A DNA stretch of 64,000 nt from Flavobacteriales bacterium UBA952 (GTDB lineage Bacteria > Bacteroidota > Bacteroidia > Flavobacteriales_D > Crocinitomicaceae): the NCBI GenBank assembly GCA_905182495.1, contig CAJJBU010000001.1, forward strand, positions 1 through 64,000. The letters run 5' to 3'. The translations under genes were made by a program, and so were the position numbers. The notes below the pieces were generated by a model, which saw only the letters and a list, made by a program, of their open reading frames with translations, was not told the DNA's origin and did not search any database. The stretch's first letter is position 1. Each line of letters opens with the position of its first letter. Of the stretch, positions 35,204 to 44,639 are shown in pieces.

Positions 35204-37378
35204 CTTCACAAATGGAAGCGAAGATGAAACAGTTTTACCATTCATATGAACGCGATAAGCCCCTTTTGCAAAAGATTGCGTATCAATAAATACACTATTA
35301 TCCCCTTCGTTAGCATTGACATTCAACGAACGAATTGTTTTTCCTAAAACATCTACTATTTCAATCTGAATTTTTTCGTTTGACTTTAAATTAAAATCAA
35401 TAGAAAGCTCTGATTCTGTTGGATTAGGATATAGGCTCATTCCTATCTCTTGATGATTTTCATAAAGGCCAAGAACCAAGTCATCAGATGGACCACCTTC
35501 GTATAAATTAATATCATCTAAATAGAAATTGTTTCCGCCTTCCCCCTCAAACCTAAATCTCATTCTAAAGTTTGGTGTATAAAAGGATTCATTAATATTC
35601 GTAACATGAACGGTCTTCCAATCCGCCACTGAACTTGGATACCATGAGGAGTTTGATGCTTCTGAACCTAATTGGCTACCGCCCAGTGTCTTTTTCTGCG
35701 ACCAACTTTCACCACAGTCCTTAGAAACAAAAACCTTTAAGAGCTCATAGTCTGAAGAAGTTCTTTTTCGATAAGCATAACGGAAACTCAAAGTGATATC
35801 ACTTGTTTCAGAAACACCTGACACATCAATGGACTGAGAAACCAGTTCGTCAATATTAGATCCTTGCTGACCAAAATTTGGGAGTCGTGCACATTTATTT
35901 CCGGAATATCCAAATCCTGACTCAATAGTGAATTCGCTATTATCATTTAAGTTAATTACTTCCCAATTTGTCAAGTTTTGCAATGTTGTATAAATTTCAA
36001 AACCTTCCCAATAAGGTAAGCTAGCAGAAACAGGTAACACGCGGATGTAATTGCTTTTCGTTTCAACATCCGTACTTGATCCATCAGAGGCACTCAAAGA
36101 AATGGTATAAAGACCTCCTTGCGTAAAAATAATACTTGGGTCTTGAGAACTGTTATCGGTCGCATTTGAAAACGCCCATCCCGTAGCAGGGGTAATCGTC
36201 CAATCCCAGGTCGAAACGGCATTGTACGAATCATCCGTTAATTGAACCACATCTCCTGAGCAAATCGTGGTTCTATTTGCATCAAATTGCGCTTTACACA
36301 AAACCATAACACCTGTTGCACCAGTTGCATTTAAATTACTTGTTTGCCATAAGTTTTTACGCCCCGTATTTTGAACCTGAAGTGCTGCGCGCATCCTTGT
36401 TTTTTGCCCCTCAGTATACATCTTTGAGCAGTAAGAATAATCCATATAGTTCTCAACATTGTCTCTAATATCAAAACCCCAATAAGAATTATCGCCGTCG
36501 CATCCGTTTGAATTCATATTACATGAAGTAACGCCCTTACAAAGTGGTGTGTCTTGCACTTGATCATCTTGACTACAACTTGAAGCTTGATTCGGATTGT
36601 TATCCCCACCCCAAGTATGGGATAAATTTAACCAGTGGCCGACCTCATGGGTCAGCGTTCGGCTCGTTCCTACAGAACTGGTTCCTATAGAACCTGTATA
36701 GCTATGTAATAACCAAATACCATTGGTCATGCTTGTAGCATTCCATCCACCCGGATTAAAGGTATAACCCGCGGCGCCCCCTATGTCACCACAGACAAAT
36801 ATATTTAAGTACTTATTTCCGGCCCATGTCCCATTATAAACATCATTTCCTGATACGATAGCATTAACTTGACTTGATCCATCATCTCCTTGAACACTTA
36901 GCACTGAAGATGTGCGAGTAATGCCCTTGAAACATTGACCATTAGGTGATTTTGTTGCTAACACAAATTCAATTTCAATATCGGAAGGCATATCTTGAAA
37001 ATCAGCGTGAACCGATGCGGTATCTGGATTTTGTTTACGGAAATCACGATTCAATAGAGAAATAGCATCATAAATTTGTTCATCAGAAATGTTTTCAGCG
37101 CCTTCGTTATGCAGTATATGAAATACAACTGGAATTTTATAAATCACTCCCTTTGGAGAAGGTTCTTTAAGTTTCTCTTGAAATTCAGCCTCTGAAACAG
37201 CATTCAAAGCAATGAAATTAGGATCTTTATAAAGCTCTTTCATTTTAACATGCTGGTGACAATATTCCACGGACTCACCGTCTCTGGCATTTGAGGAATC
37301 AAAAACTCTATGTTTTTGAGCACTCACTGAACTAAAAAGTAATATCGAAAATGTAAGGAGAACGTATGTAATTTTCAT
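35198..37378 (-). CDS. Secreted M43-type zinc metalloprotease with PKD domain and T9SS type A sorting domain
   Basis: A 726-residue protein. It has a signal peptide (cleavage after VSA, residue 20) and a pappalysin-like M43 protease domain with zinc site HEVGHWLNLSH (His-244, His-248, His-254, catalytic Glu-245). The Met-turn region is ENYMDYSY. A PKD-like domain follows (about residues 365-450), then a jelly-roll/MAM-like region (around 455-640). The C-terminal T9SS sorting domain begins SLYPNPTESELSIDF and contains VLGKTIRSLNV. It should be exported by the type IX system and anchored or released. The substrate is unknown. Confidence 0.93.
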   Translation of the reverse strand: MKITYVLLTFSILLFSSVSAQKHRVFDSSNARDGESVEYCHQHVKMKELYKDPNFIALNAVSEAEFQEKLKEPSPKGVIYKIPVVFHILHNEGAENISDEQIYDAISLLNRDFRKQNPDTASVHADFQDMPSDIEIEFVLATKSPNGQCFKGITRTSSVLSVQGDDGSSQVNAIVSGNDVYNGTWAGNKYLNIFVCGDIGGAAGYTFNPGGWNATSMTNGIWLLHSYTGSIGTSSVGTSRTLTHEVGHWLNLSHTWGGDNNPNQASSCSQDDQVQDTPLCKGVTSCNMNSNGCDGDNSYWGFDIRDNVENYMDYSYCSKMYTEGQKTRMRAALQVQNTGRKNLWQTSNLNATGATGVMVLCKAQFDANRTTICSGDVVQLTDDSYNAVSTWDWTITPATGWAFSNATDNSSQDPSIIFTQGGLYTISLSASDGSSTDVETKSNYIRVLPVSASLPYWEGFEIYTTLQNLTNWEVINLNDNSEFTIESGFGYSGNKCARLPNFGQQGSNIDELVSQSIDVSGVSETSDITLSFRYAYRKRTSSDYELLKVFVSKDCGESWSQKKTLGGSQLGSEASNSSWYPSSVADWKTVHVTNINESFYTPNFRMRFRFEGEGGNNFYLDDINLYEGGPSDDLVLGLYENHQEIGMSLYPNPTESELSIDFNLKSNEKIQIEIVDVLGKTIRSLNVNANEGDNSVFIDTQSFAKGAYRVHMNGKTVSSSLPFVKL

Positions 37379-37557
37379 TGTGTTATTTTTATAGTAACGT
37401 ATAAGTTGGTTTAAGGTTTGCTAAAATAACCAATTATTTAATCTTACCGAAAAGAAATAGTATGGTTTTGACACAGCACATCTCATCAAGGACGCTTGTG
37501 AGATATTAAAACTAACATTCCGTAATTGCACTAGTAACTTATGATTAATTTTATACC

Positions 37558-38067
37558 ATGAAATCTAAAAAAGCAATTGAAACTTTTTCCGTAGCGACCA
37601 AGGTCGTTTTACCAAATGACACCAATACTCTAGGCAACCTATTTGGCGGGGAACTTCTAGCTTGGATGGATGTGATTGCTAGCGTCGCTGCCCAAAGACA
37701 TTGCCGTAGAGTTGTTGTCACGGCTTCCGTCAACCATGTTTCATTTAAAAAACCAATTAGACAATCCTCTATTGTAACCTTGGAGGCAAAAGTATCAAGA
37801 TCATTCTACTCATCTATGGAAGTCATTATTGACGTATTTGTGGAGGATCAAGTTACCGGTGAAAGAGAAATGTGCAATGATGCTATATATACCTTTGTAG
37901 CCGTTGACCAACATGGACGTCCTATTCAGGTACCTGAACTCGTTCCCGAATCCAAACAAGAGATTGAACGCTATGACGCCGCCTTGCGAAGAAAACAGCT
38001 TTCATTAATCCTCGCAGGCAAAATGAAGCCTTCTGAAGCCAGTGAATTAAAGCGCATTTTCGCGTAA
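37558..38067 (+). CDS. Acyl-CoA thioesterase (hotdog fold)
   Basis: A 169-residue YciA/ACOT-type hotdog enzyme. The segment PNDTNTLGNLFGGELLAWMDVIASVAAQRH contains the conserved catalytic Asp and helix, followed by VNHVSFKKPI and SSMEVIIDVFVED. It hydrolyses acyl-CoA to free acid and CoA; chain-length preference cannot be read. The 178 bases upstream hold no clear promoter box. The Mpo1-like gene follows 36 bases later. Confidence 0.92.
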   Translation: MKSKKAIETFSVATKVVLPNDTNTLGNLFGGELLAWMDVIASVAAQRHCRRVVVTASVNHVSFKKPIRQSSIVTLEAKVSRSFYSSMEVIIDVFVEDQVTGEREMCNDAIYTFVAVDQHGRPIQVPELVPESKQEIERYDAALRRKQLSLILAGKMKPSEASELKRIFA

Positions 38068-38103
38068 ATGGGATTATTTGCAAGATTCATTTTATATTAG
38101 GGC

Positions 38104-38571
38104 ATGAATAAAATAAACTCTCTGCTCAATGCGTATGGCGAAAGCCATAAAAACGCAACCAATAAACTCATTCATTGGATTTGTGTACCCGCCATCTTTT
38201 TTAGTATCGTAGGGCTTGTTTCTATGATCCCTTTTCCATCGGAACTAATTATTTATAAAGAAATCAATTTGAGTTGGGCATTGATTGCCTTGTTACTCGT
38301 ATTGATTTATTATGTTTCACTGTCAATTCCATTAGCAGTAGGGATGTTTCTTTTTTCTATAGGATGCCTATTTCTTTGTTCAAAGATCAATGAATTGACT
38401 TACCCTTTTTGGATTTACCTTGCCCTATTTGGTGTAAGTTGGGTCTTCCAATTTATTGGTCACAATATTGAAGGTAAGAAACCCTCTTTTTTAAAAGACG
38501 TTCAATTCCTGCTCATTGGTCCTGCATGGTTAATGCATTTCATCTTGAAAAAAATAAACATCTCATTATAA
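38104..38571 (+). CDS. Mpo1-like (DUF962) membrane protein
   Basis: A 155-residue protein with four hydrophobic helices. The DUF962/Mpo1 signature is YGESHKNATNKLIHWICVP at the N-terminus and FIGHNIEGKKPSFL near residue 120, with conserved histidines thought to bind iron. The yeast member is an Fe(II) dioxygenase that alpha-oxidises 2-hydroxy fatty acids. Whether the bacterial protein does so here is inference. The stop overlaps the ATG of the next gene by one base. Confidence 0.88.
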   Translation: MNKINSLLNAYGESHKNATNKLIHWICVPAIFFSIVGLVSMIPFPSELIIYKEINLSWALIALLLVLIYYVSLSIPLAVGMFLFSIGCLFLCSKINELTYPFWIYLALFGVSWVFQFIGHNIEGKKPSFLKDVQFLLIGPAWLMHFILKKINISL

Positions 38572-39953
38572 TGAAGCTTTCAATACTTTTCTTCTTTATT
38601 TCTATGTTTTGCTTTTCCCAATCCCCATCTGGCGATTGGTATGCAACCCTAAAGGCTGCCGATTTACCACTCGTATTTCATATCCAAAAAGATAAAAAGC
38701 ATCAAAAAGTAACCGTGGATTCACCAAAACAAAAAGCTTTTGATATGCCCGCGGAAATCAACTTATTAAAGAACAGTGGCATCCAAATTTTCATGAAAAA
38801 TATTGGGGTGACGTACGAAGGAACGTATTATCCAGATTCAATTGTTGGCGTGTTCAGACAAGGCGCGATTGCCGAAAAAATGATATTCTATAAGGAAGCA
38901 GCAATTACTCAGGAACTGAGACGTCCTCAAAATCCCAAAGAACCAATCACTTATAAAATTGAAGAAGTCAAATTCTTAAACAAATTGGACTCTTTTTATC
39001 TGGCAGGCACCTTTACTAAACCAGAATCTCTGGGACCTTTTCCCGCTATTATTTTAGTCTCTGGAAGTGGGCCACAAAACCGTAATGAAGAGGTTTCTTC
39101 ACACAAACCATTTTGGGTCATCGCTGATTACCTTACAAATTTAGGATATGCCGTTTTGCGATATGATGACCGCGGCACGCATGAATCTGAAGGTGATTTC
39201 AATGGCGCAACAACAATGGATTTTGCCGATGATGCCGAAGCAGCCGTAAACTATTTAATGGAGAGAAAAGATGTAAATGCTGATCAAGTTGTTGTTATGG
39301 GGCATAGTGAGGGGGGGCTCATTGCAAATATTTTAGCCGCTAGAATCAAGGATTTATCAGGTATTGTTTCATTAGCAGGAACATCAATTCGAGGGGACTC
39401 AATTATCACCATTCAGTCAGCACTCATTAGTGAAAGCCTAACAGATGACAAGGAAGAATTAGAGCTTTCATTAGCATTTAACAAAGCCATTTATGCTGCG
39501 GTTATTGAATCAAAAAGCACACCTGAATTAGAAAAGACACTTGAGGTCATTTCTAAAAAATACTCGAAAATCATGATTAAAAAAGGCGCTCTTAAAAAGA
39601 AGGAGAGAAAGGACCTTATTGCCCAAATAAAACGAACAGTTTTAAATCCATGGATGGATGAATTCATTAAGTATAGTCCATCTCAAGACATTAAATACAT
39701 CGGTTGTCATATCCTAGTCCTTATTGGATCTAAAGACATTCAAGTCACTAGCAAAGAAAATATCAGCGGGTATATAAACCTATTGCCGAAAAATGATAAA
39801 ATTCAGGTGGTTAAAGAATTGGAAGGACTGAATCACTTTTTTCAAAAATGCACAAGCTGTACCATTAGTGAATACGGTATCTTAGAAGAAACGTTTTCGA
39901 CCATCGCTCTAGAAGAAATACGGAGTTTTCTTAAATCTATTTGGGGGCAGTAG
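38571..39953 (+). CDS. Secreted alpha/beta hydrolase
   Basis: A 460-residue protein with a signal peptide (MKLSILFFFISMFCFSQ). The N-terminal beta-rich domain (about residues 20-125) resembles those preceding serine hydrolases of this type. The alpha/beta hydrolase follows, with VSGSGPQNRNEE, YDDRGTHES, nucleophile Ser in GHSEGG, acid in IGSKDIQV and His in EGLNHFF. The frame opens upstream at 38526, but the start at 38571 begins exactly with the signal peptide and overlaps the previous stop (TAATG). The role is probably an exported esterase or peptidase. Confidence 0.88.
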   Translation: MKLSILFFFISMFCFSQSPSGDWYATLKAADLPLVFHIQKDKKHQKVTVDSPKQKAFDMPAEINLLKNSGIQIFMKNIGVTYEGTYYPDSIVGVFRQGAIAEKMIFYKEAAITQELRRPQNPKEPITYKIEEVKFLNKLDSFYLAGTFTKPESLGPFPAIILVSGSGPQNRNEEVSSHKPFWVIADYLTNLGYAVLRYDDRGTHESEGDFNGATTMDFADDAEAAVNYLMERKDVNADQVVVMGHSEGGLIANILAARIKDLSGIVSLAGTSIRGDSIITIQSALISESLTDDKEELELSLAFNKAIYAAVIESKSTPELEKTLEVISKKYSKIMIKKGALKKKERKDLIAQIKRTVLNPWMDEFIKYSPSQDIKYIGCHILVLIGSKDIQVTSKENISGYINLLPKNDKIQVVKELEGLNHFFQKCTSCTISEYGILEETFSTIALEEIRSFLKSIWGQ

Positions 39954-39963
39954 ACAAAAAAGA

Positions 39964-40938
39964 ATGCAGAAAATATTAATCATTCGATTTAGCTCAATAG
40001 GTGACCTTGTACTTACCTCACCTATAGTACGCGCTTTAAAACAACAAGGCGGATATTGCATTCATTATTTGGTCAAAAAGAAGTTTAAAAATGCAATCGA
40101 AAACAACCCGTACATTGACCAATTATTTTATCTAGAAGACTCTAACACAAAGAGTGATTTAACACAGCAAAAATACGACATCGTTGTTGATCTTCAGAAC
40201 AATCTAAAATCGCTTAAAATACGCCGAGGGCTTGCTAAAAAAACACTTGTTGTAAACAAAGAGAATATTAAAAAGTTACTACTTGTTCGTACGGGTATAG
40301 ATCTTTTGAAAGGAGAGCATATTGTAGGTCGTTATTTCAAAACCGTCAAAGAAATTGGTATAAAGGACGACGGTAAAGGTTTGGATTTTTTCATACCTGA
40401 AGATTTTAAAATTACCAGTTTCAAGATACCAATTGACCTATCACAACCATATCTGGCTTGGGTTATTGGTGCTTCCTACACAAAAAAGATGTTGCCTCTT
40501 AATCATATCGTTGAGGTGTGTAAGGGTATCAGCCTTCCTATTCTATTGCTTGGGGGGCCAATGGACAGAAGTAATGGTGATGATATCATAGCGTCAAGCA
40601 ACGCGGCAAATCTTTATAACCTATGTGGGGAATTAAGCCTTGAAGAGTCCTCATATGTTTTAAAACAAAGTTCAATTGTACTTTCTAATGACACGGGGCT
40701 CATGCATATTGCTGCAGCATTTCAGAAAAAAATAATCTCTTTTTGGGGCTGCACGAAACCTAGTCTAGGAATGTCGCCATTTATGGCTAATGAGCACTCT
40801 GCGATGCTGTTGAGCGACACAAATAAGGCACCCTGTTCAAAACTTGGGAATAGATGTAAATCGAGTAAAAACGGTTGTATTAAAGACCTAAGTACAAATA
40901 GAATTATTTCAAACGTAAATAATTTGCTTCAAAGATGA
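39964..40938 (+). CDS. Glycosyltransferase family 9 protein (heptosyltransferase-like)
   Basis: A 324-residue GT-B enzyme. The GT9 N-terminus is KILIIRFSSIGDLVLTSPIVRALK, and the C-terminal ADP-sugar site motif is LSNDTGLMHIAAAF. It probably adds a sugar to the lipopolysaccharide core; the exact sugar cannot be told. It lies 10 bases after the hydrolase gene on the same strand and three bases from the convergent histidine kinase gene. Confidence 0.92.
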   Translation: MQKILIIRFSSIGDLVLTSPIVRALKQQGGYCIHYLVKKKFKNAIENNPYIDQLFYLEDSNTKSDLTQQKYDIVVDLQNNLKSLKIRRGLAKKTLVVNKENIKKLLLVRTGIDLLKGEHIVGRYFKTVKEIGIKDDGKGLDFFIPEDFKITSFKIPIDLSQPYLAWVIGASYTKKMLPLNHIVEVCKGISLPILLLGGPMDRSNGDDIIASSNAANLYNLCGELSLEESSYVLKQSSIVLSNDTGLMHIAAAFQKKIISFWGCTKPSLGMSPFMANEHSAMLLSDTNKAPCSKLGNRCKSSKNGCIKDLSTNRIISNVNNLLQR

Positions 40939-40941
40939 TGA

Positions 40942-42291
40942 TTATTCATTCTGAATCCGCATAATTACAGAGGTCCCATTATCTTTTGATGACTCAAATT
41001 CTCCGTCAATACCGGCCATATTGATCCTGTACTGAATGTTCTCTATACCTAGACCTTTTTGAACATCTTTGATATCAAATCCAATACCATTATCACTTGC
41101 CTTTAGTCTTATACCTTTTTCATATTTACGGATCTCTATGGAGAACTCAGTTGCTTTAGCATGCTTTAATGAATTATTAAACAACTCTTGAATAATTCTG
41201 TATAAGTTGAATTTATCCGTTTGGTTTAAATCAGATTCTTGAAGGCCCTCCTCGACATCAACGATAAATTGAATATCCCCAATTGAACGAATTCTATTCG
41301 CAAAACGATCAATGGCATTCAAAAATCCTTTCTCCAATTCTGGGGGCAATAAATTGTAAGCGATATCCTTTACCTCACGGATACAACTTTGCAGGAGATT
41401 TCCTAAATCATCGAATTTTTCTTTTTGATCATCTGCAGGGCTTAAATTTTGAAAAAGTAGATTAAGCAAAACCATCTGTTGCCCCAGGCCGTCGTGAAGT
41501 TCTCTCGCTATTTTTTTCTTTTCGGATTCTTCCGCTTGTGATATAATATTAAATTTCTGCTTTTCAAATTCAAGTTCTTTTGTCTTATCGATAATGAGTG
41601 CGATATACTCTGACTCACTGGTATCTGAAGAAATCTCATTAATAACGATATCGACAATGACCTCATTTCCTTTTCCTGTAATCTGAGTATACCGCCCTCC
41701 TTTGCTATCTATTTTAATGTCTTTATTAGCGTTAAAACTACTGAAGCTACGATTGCTTAACTCCTGATGAGTGCACTCATATAATCTTTGTGCTGCATCA
41801 TTTATCAAACCTGTTCTCAATTCCGCTCCGATCAACTGTACAATCGGCAATGGAGACTTATTAAATACGTCTTTAAATTTTCTTTCAGATTTACGGACTT
41901 CATTAGAAAGCTCTCTCCTTAGCAGCCCATACTTTATAGTTCTATTAAGAACCTGTGCATTTAGGTTACTCTTAAGCACATAATCTTGCCCACCTTTGGA
42001 TACGATCTCAAGCGCGATAGCCTCATCATCCATCCCTGAAAGAACAATCACAGAAGCCAAAGGAAATAAATCAAAGATCTTCTCATAGGTTTCTACACCA
42101 TTAGAATCCTTTATGTTTAGATCTAACAATATAACATCGGGCTCTAGATACGACCTAGTCTCTTTAGCTTCTGAAATAGAATCAACCGAAATGATATTTT
42201 CGCTCTGAATCTCAGTAGTAGTCAATTGAAACTTCACCATCTCAGCAAATGCAAAGTCATCTTCAACAATTAGAATTTGGGCACTCAACAT
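40942..42291 (-). CDS. Receiver-PAS-histidine kinase (HisKA_3 type)
   Basis: A 449-residue soluble signalling protein with an unusual order. An N-terminal receiver domain comes first (LIVEDDFAF, phosphoacceptor Asp-57 in DVILLDLNIKDSNG), then a PAS domain (about residues 138-240). A HisKA_3 dimerisation domain follows with phosphoacceptor His-266 (KKIARELHDGLGQQM), then an HATPase domain (IQELFNNSLKHA, DNGIGFD). There is no membrane segment or output DNA-binding domain. It appears to be the last gene of the PfkB-DUF349-membrane protein operon. The partner regulator is not adjacent. Confidence 0.92.
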   Translation of the reverse strand: MLSAQILIVEDDFAFAEMVKFQLTTTEIQSENIISVDSISEAKETRSYLEPDVILLDLNIKDSNGVETYEKIFDLFPLASVIVLSGMDDEAIALEIVSKGGQDYVLKSNLNAQVLNRTIKYGLLRRELSNEVRKSERKFKDVFNKSPLPIVQLIGAELRTGLINDAAQRLYECTHQELSNRSFSSFNANKDIKIDSKGGRYTQITGKGNEVIVDIVINEISSDTSESEYIALIIDKTKELEFEKQKFNIISQAEESEKKKIARELHDGLGQQMVLLNLLFQNLSPADDQKEKFDDLGNLLQSCIREVKDIAYNLLPPELEKGFLNAIDRFANRIRSIGDIQFIVDVEEGLQESDLNQTDKFNLYRIIQELFNNSLKHAKATEFSIEIRKYEKGIRLKASDNGIGFDIKDVQKGLGIENIQYRINMAGIDGEFESSKDNGTSVIMRIQNE

Positions 42292-42293
42292 CG

Positions 42294-42956
42294 TTAGTCT
42301 ATATTTCTGATTAGAACTTTATCCCTATCAATCATTTGCTGTATGCCTATTTTGAATGAAGCCAATTCTTCTTTTTCAAGACAATCTGTAGGAAACAAAA
42401 GCTGCAATTCTTTAATGTAATCAAAATAAATAGAATCCTTTCCTAAGGTGATTTTTTGCAAGCCCGTAAAATAAACGATGACGACCTCGCGATCAGCGGC
42501 AATTATTGCTTTCGAAGAAATTCCAACACGAAATCTATTTTTCATGCCAACGAAAAGAAAGACAAAACTCTCAATTGAGAAAAAGGCTAAAACCGCTGAT
42601 GGTAAAGTCCAAATATTCATAAGAATGTATAGAGAAAAAGCCAGACTCGTCATCACCAATATTTCAAGTAAAGTATAGGTTATTACTCTCTGCTTTCTTT
42701 TTTTACTCACGGACATATTCCATGAAAATCGCTTCTTTTTATTGACGATGTATAAGCCCATCCATCTTCTTACACTTCTCCAACCTAGAAGACCAAAAAA
42801 CAAAATACCAAAAGACAAATAGATATAACTCTGAAATGGCAGCTCGCGTCCTGAAGCATGTAAAAAATCAATTTGCACATCAAGTCCGACATAGATACAA
42901 AAACCAATCAGGGGAATGCTGAAGAAAAGAAGAACACTATTGGTGAAACTATTCAT
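42294..42956 (-). CDS. Membrane protein of unknown function
   Basis: A 220-residue protein with four probable membrane helices (near residues 8-25, 43-60, 92-110, 115-133) and a C-terminal cytoplasmic part of about 80 residues containing ADREVVIVYFTGLQKI. I recognise no family. It overlaps the DUF349 gene start region by eight bases and is followed after two bases by the receiver-PAS-kinase gene. A sensory or partner role for that kinase is possible but unproven. Confidence 0.6.
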   Translation of the reverse strand: MNSFTNSVLLFFSIPLIGFCIYVGLDVQIDFLHASGRELPFQSYIYLSFGILFFGLLGWRSVRRWMGLYIVNKKKRFSWNMSVSKKRKQRVITYTLLEILVMTSLAFSLYILMNIWTLPSAVLAFFSIESFVFLFVGMKNRFRVGISSKAIIAADREVVIVYFTGLQKITLGKDSIYFDYIKELQLLFPTDCLEKEELASFKIGIQQMIDRDKVLIRNID

Positions 42957-44637
42957 TAGGAATCAATTTTAATTTTCGTTTGAGCAAAGCAATCTCTTGC
43001 TTTATCATTTCATTCTTCTCATTAACTTGAGCGAATAATTTTTCTGCTCCTTTGGAAACTGAAAAATATCCTAGATTCGTTTCTGCCTTTATTAGTTCAT
43101 TTTCAAGGCTCGTGATTTTTACACGAAGCGAAGATTTCTCGCGCTGATATTGACTTGAAGCTCCGCCTGAATCTGCAAGGCCATCTATGCGAGCCTTAAA
43201 GAGAATTAGGTCAACGTCTTCATTACTCATGTCTGTTGACTTTAGTTGCGCCCTTAATGCTTTGTTAAACTGCTTGTGTAGTTCATTGCCTTCTTTTGCA
43301 GCAACAGCACCAATCTGCTGAAATGCTAGAACTAGCTTCTTAACATCATCAGAAGAGGCTAGAGTAGTTGACGAAATACCCTTAATAAATTCGTTTTTAG
43401 CTGCTAAATTTGAATCTAAAATTTTATCTTGAGCCTTACCACGCTCTTCTTTTTTATTGAAAAAATAATCACATGTACTTCTAAAATCTTCCCAAAGCTT
43501 TTTTTCATAACGCCCCGCTCCCTTAAGCGTTTTCCAGGTTTTCTGGAGTTGAATGATCGCATGGGTTGCCTCTTTCCAATCCTCAGAATCTTTCAGTTCA
43601 TTGGCTTTAGTAATCAGCGCCTGCTTCGCTTCTTTGGCGTCCTTATCGTTGTTGTCTCTGGATTTATAGAACTCCTTCTTTCGACCAAAAAAAGAATCAC
43701 ACAAGCCCCTAAATTGTTTCCAGATCGCATCATTCTCTTTACGCGGAGCAAAACCAATTTTCTTCCATGACTCTTGAAATTTGAGAACCTCATCTGTCAA
43801 TTTATTCCATTCCTTTTGACCATTAACATCGGTATGGGCCTCTAAAAACGCATTTAAATCATTGAGAATAGTCTTCTTCTTCTTTAAGTTTTCCTGTTGA
43901 GAAGCACGATGTTGCTCATAATGCTTATTAATCTTATCATAGATGGAACGGACCGCTTCCCAATAACTTGTTTTTAAACCATCCCATTCCTCTTTTTGAA
44001 CAGGGCCAATATCTTCCCATTCATCCTGATACAAACGAAGCGTATTTTCTAAATCTTTGATGTTATCACTTTTGTTTCTCAAAGTTTGAATACGCATAAT
44101 AACACCTTCTTTTAGTTGGGCATTTCGTTTATAGTCGTAATCTTTAATTTCCTTGTAAATCTTTATATTGTAGGAAAACAATTCCCTTAGTTTTGAGTAT
44201 TCTTTTTGAATATTCGCTCTTTTGTCTCTCGGAATATCTCCTATCTTCTTCCAAGTGTCTTGAATAGAATTATATCCATTAAAAGCCGTGCCAATATTCT
44301 CCTCATTTTCCACAAGGTTTTTCAAATCAGCAATAAGACTCATTTTCAACTTCAGATTCTCTAATTCGAGTTTGTTCTTTAATTCTATCTGTTGTTTTTT
44401 GGTCTCTTTATACTTTGAAAAAAGAGTATTAAACTCTTCTTTTATAATTAAAAAGTCAATTTGCTCAATCTCTTTGCCTTCTTCTTTAGCCTTTAAGGTT
44501 TCGACTTGCTGTTTTCCTTCACTATGAAGTAGCCAGTCATCAAAATCATTTTTTAGCTGTCCCATTTCTCTAGAAACAGAAAGAGCATCTTCTTCAAGAA
44601 GAAAGTTTTTTAGTTTCGAAATAAATTCATTTTCCAT
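42949..44637 (-). CDS. DUF349 domain-containing coiled-coil protein
   Basis: A 562-residue, highly charged helical protein with several DUF349 repeats. Each repeat shows a tryptophan and short motif, for example WKKIGDIPRDKRANIQKEY, WEDIGPVQKEEWDGL, WKKIGFAPRKENDAIWKQF and WKTLKGAGRYEKKLWEDF. It ends in a long coiled coil (LRVKITSLENELIKAE). It has no signal peptide and should be cytoplasmic. The function of DUF349 proteins is unknown. It sits two bases after the PfkB kinase gene. Confidence 0.88.
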   Translation of the reverse strand: MENEFISKLKNFLLEEDALSVSREMGQLKNDFDDWLLHSEGKQQVETLKAKEEGKEIEQIDFLIIKEEFNTLFSKYKETKKQQIELKNKLELENLKLKMSLIADLKNLVENEENIGTAFNGYNSIQDTWKKIGDIPRDKRANIQKEYSKLRELFSYNIKIYKEIKDYDYKRNAQLKEGVIMRIQTLRNKSDNIKDLENTLRLYQDEWEDIGPVQKEEWDGLKTSYWEAVRSIYDKINKHYEQHRASQQENLKKKKTILNDLNAFLEAHTDVNGQKEWNKLTDEVLKFQESWKKIGFAPRKENDAIWKQFRGLCDSFFGRKKEFYKSRDNNDKDAKEAKQALITKANELKDSEDWKEATHAIIQLQKTWKTLKGAGRYEKKLWEDFRSTCDYFFNKKEERGKAQDKILDSNLAAKNEFIKGISSTTLASSDDVKKLVLAFQQIGAVAAKEGNELHKQFNKALRAQLKSTDMSNEDVDLILFKARIDGLADSGGASSQYQREKSSLRVKITSLENELIKAETNLGYFSVSKGAEKLFAQVNEKNEMIKQEIALLKRKLKLIPNE

Positions 44638-44639
44638 AC

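Noticed and set aside
37379-37557. Intergenic gap between the metalloprotease and thioesterase genes
   Set aside because: Searched for a tRNA, small RNA hairpin and promoter boxes; none is convincing on either strand.
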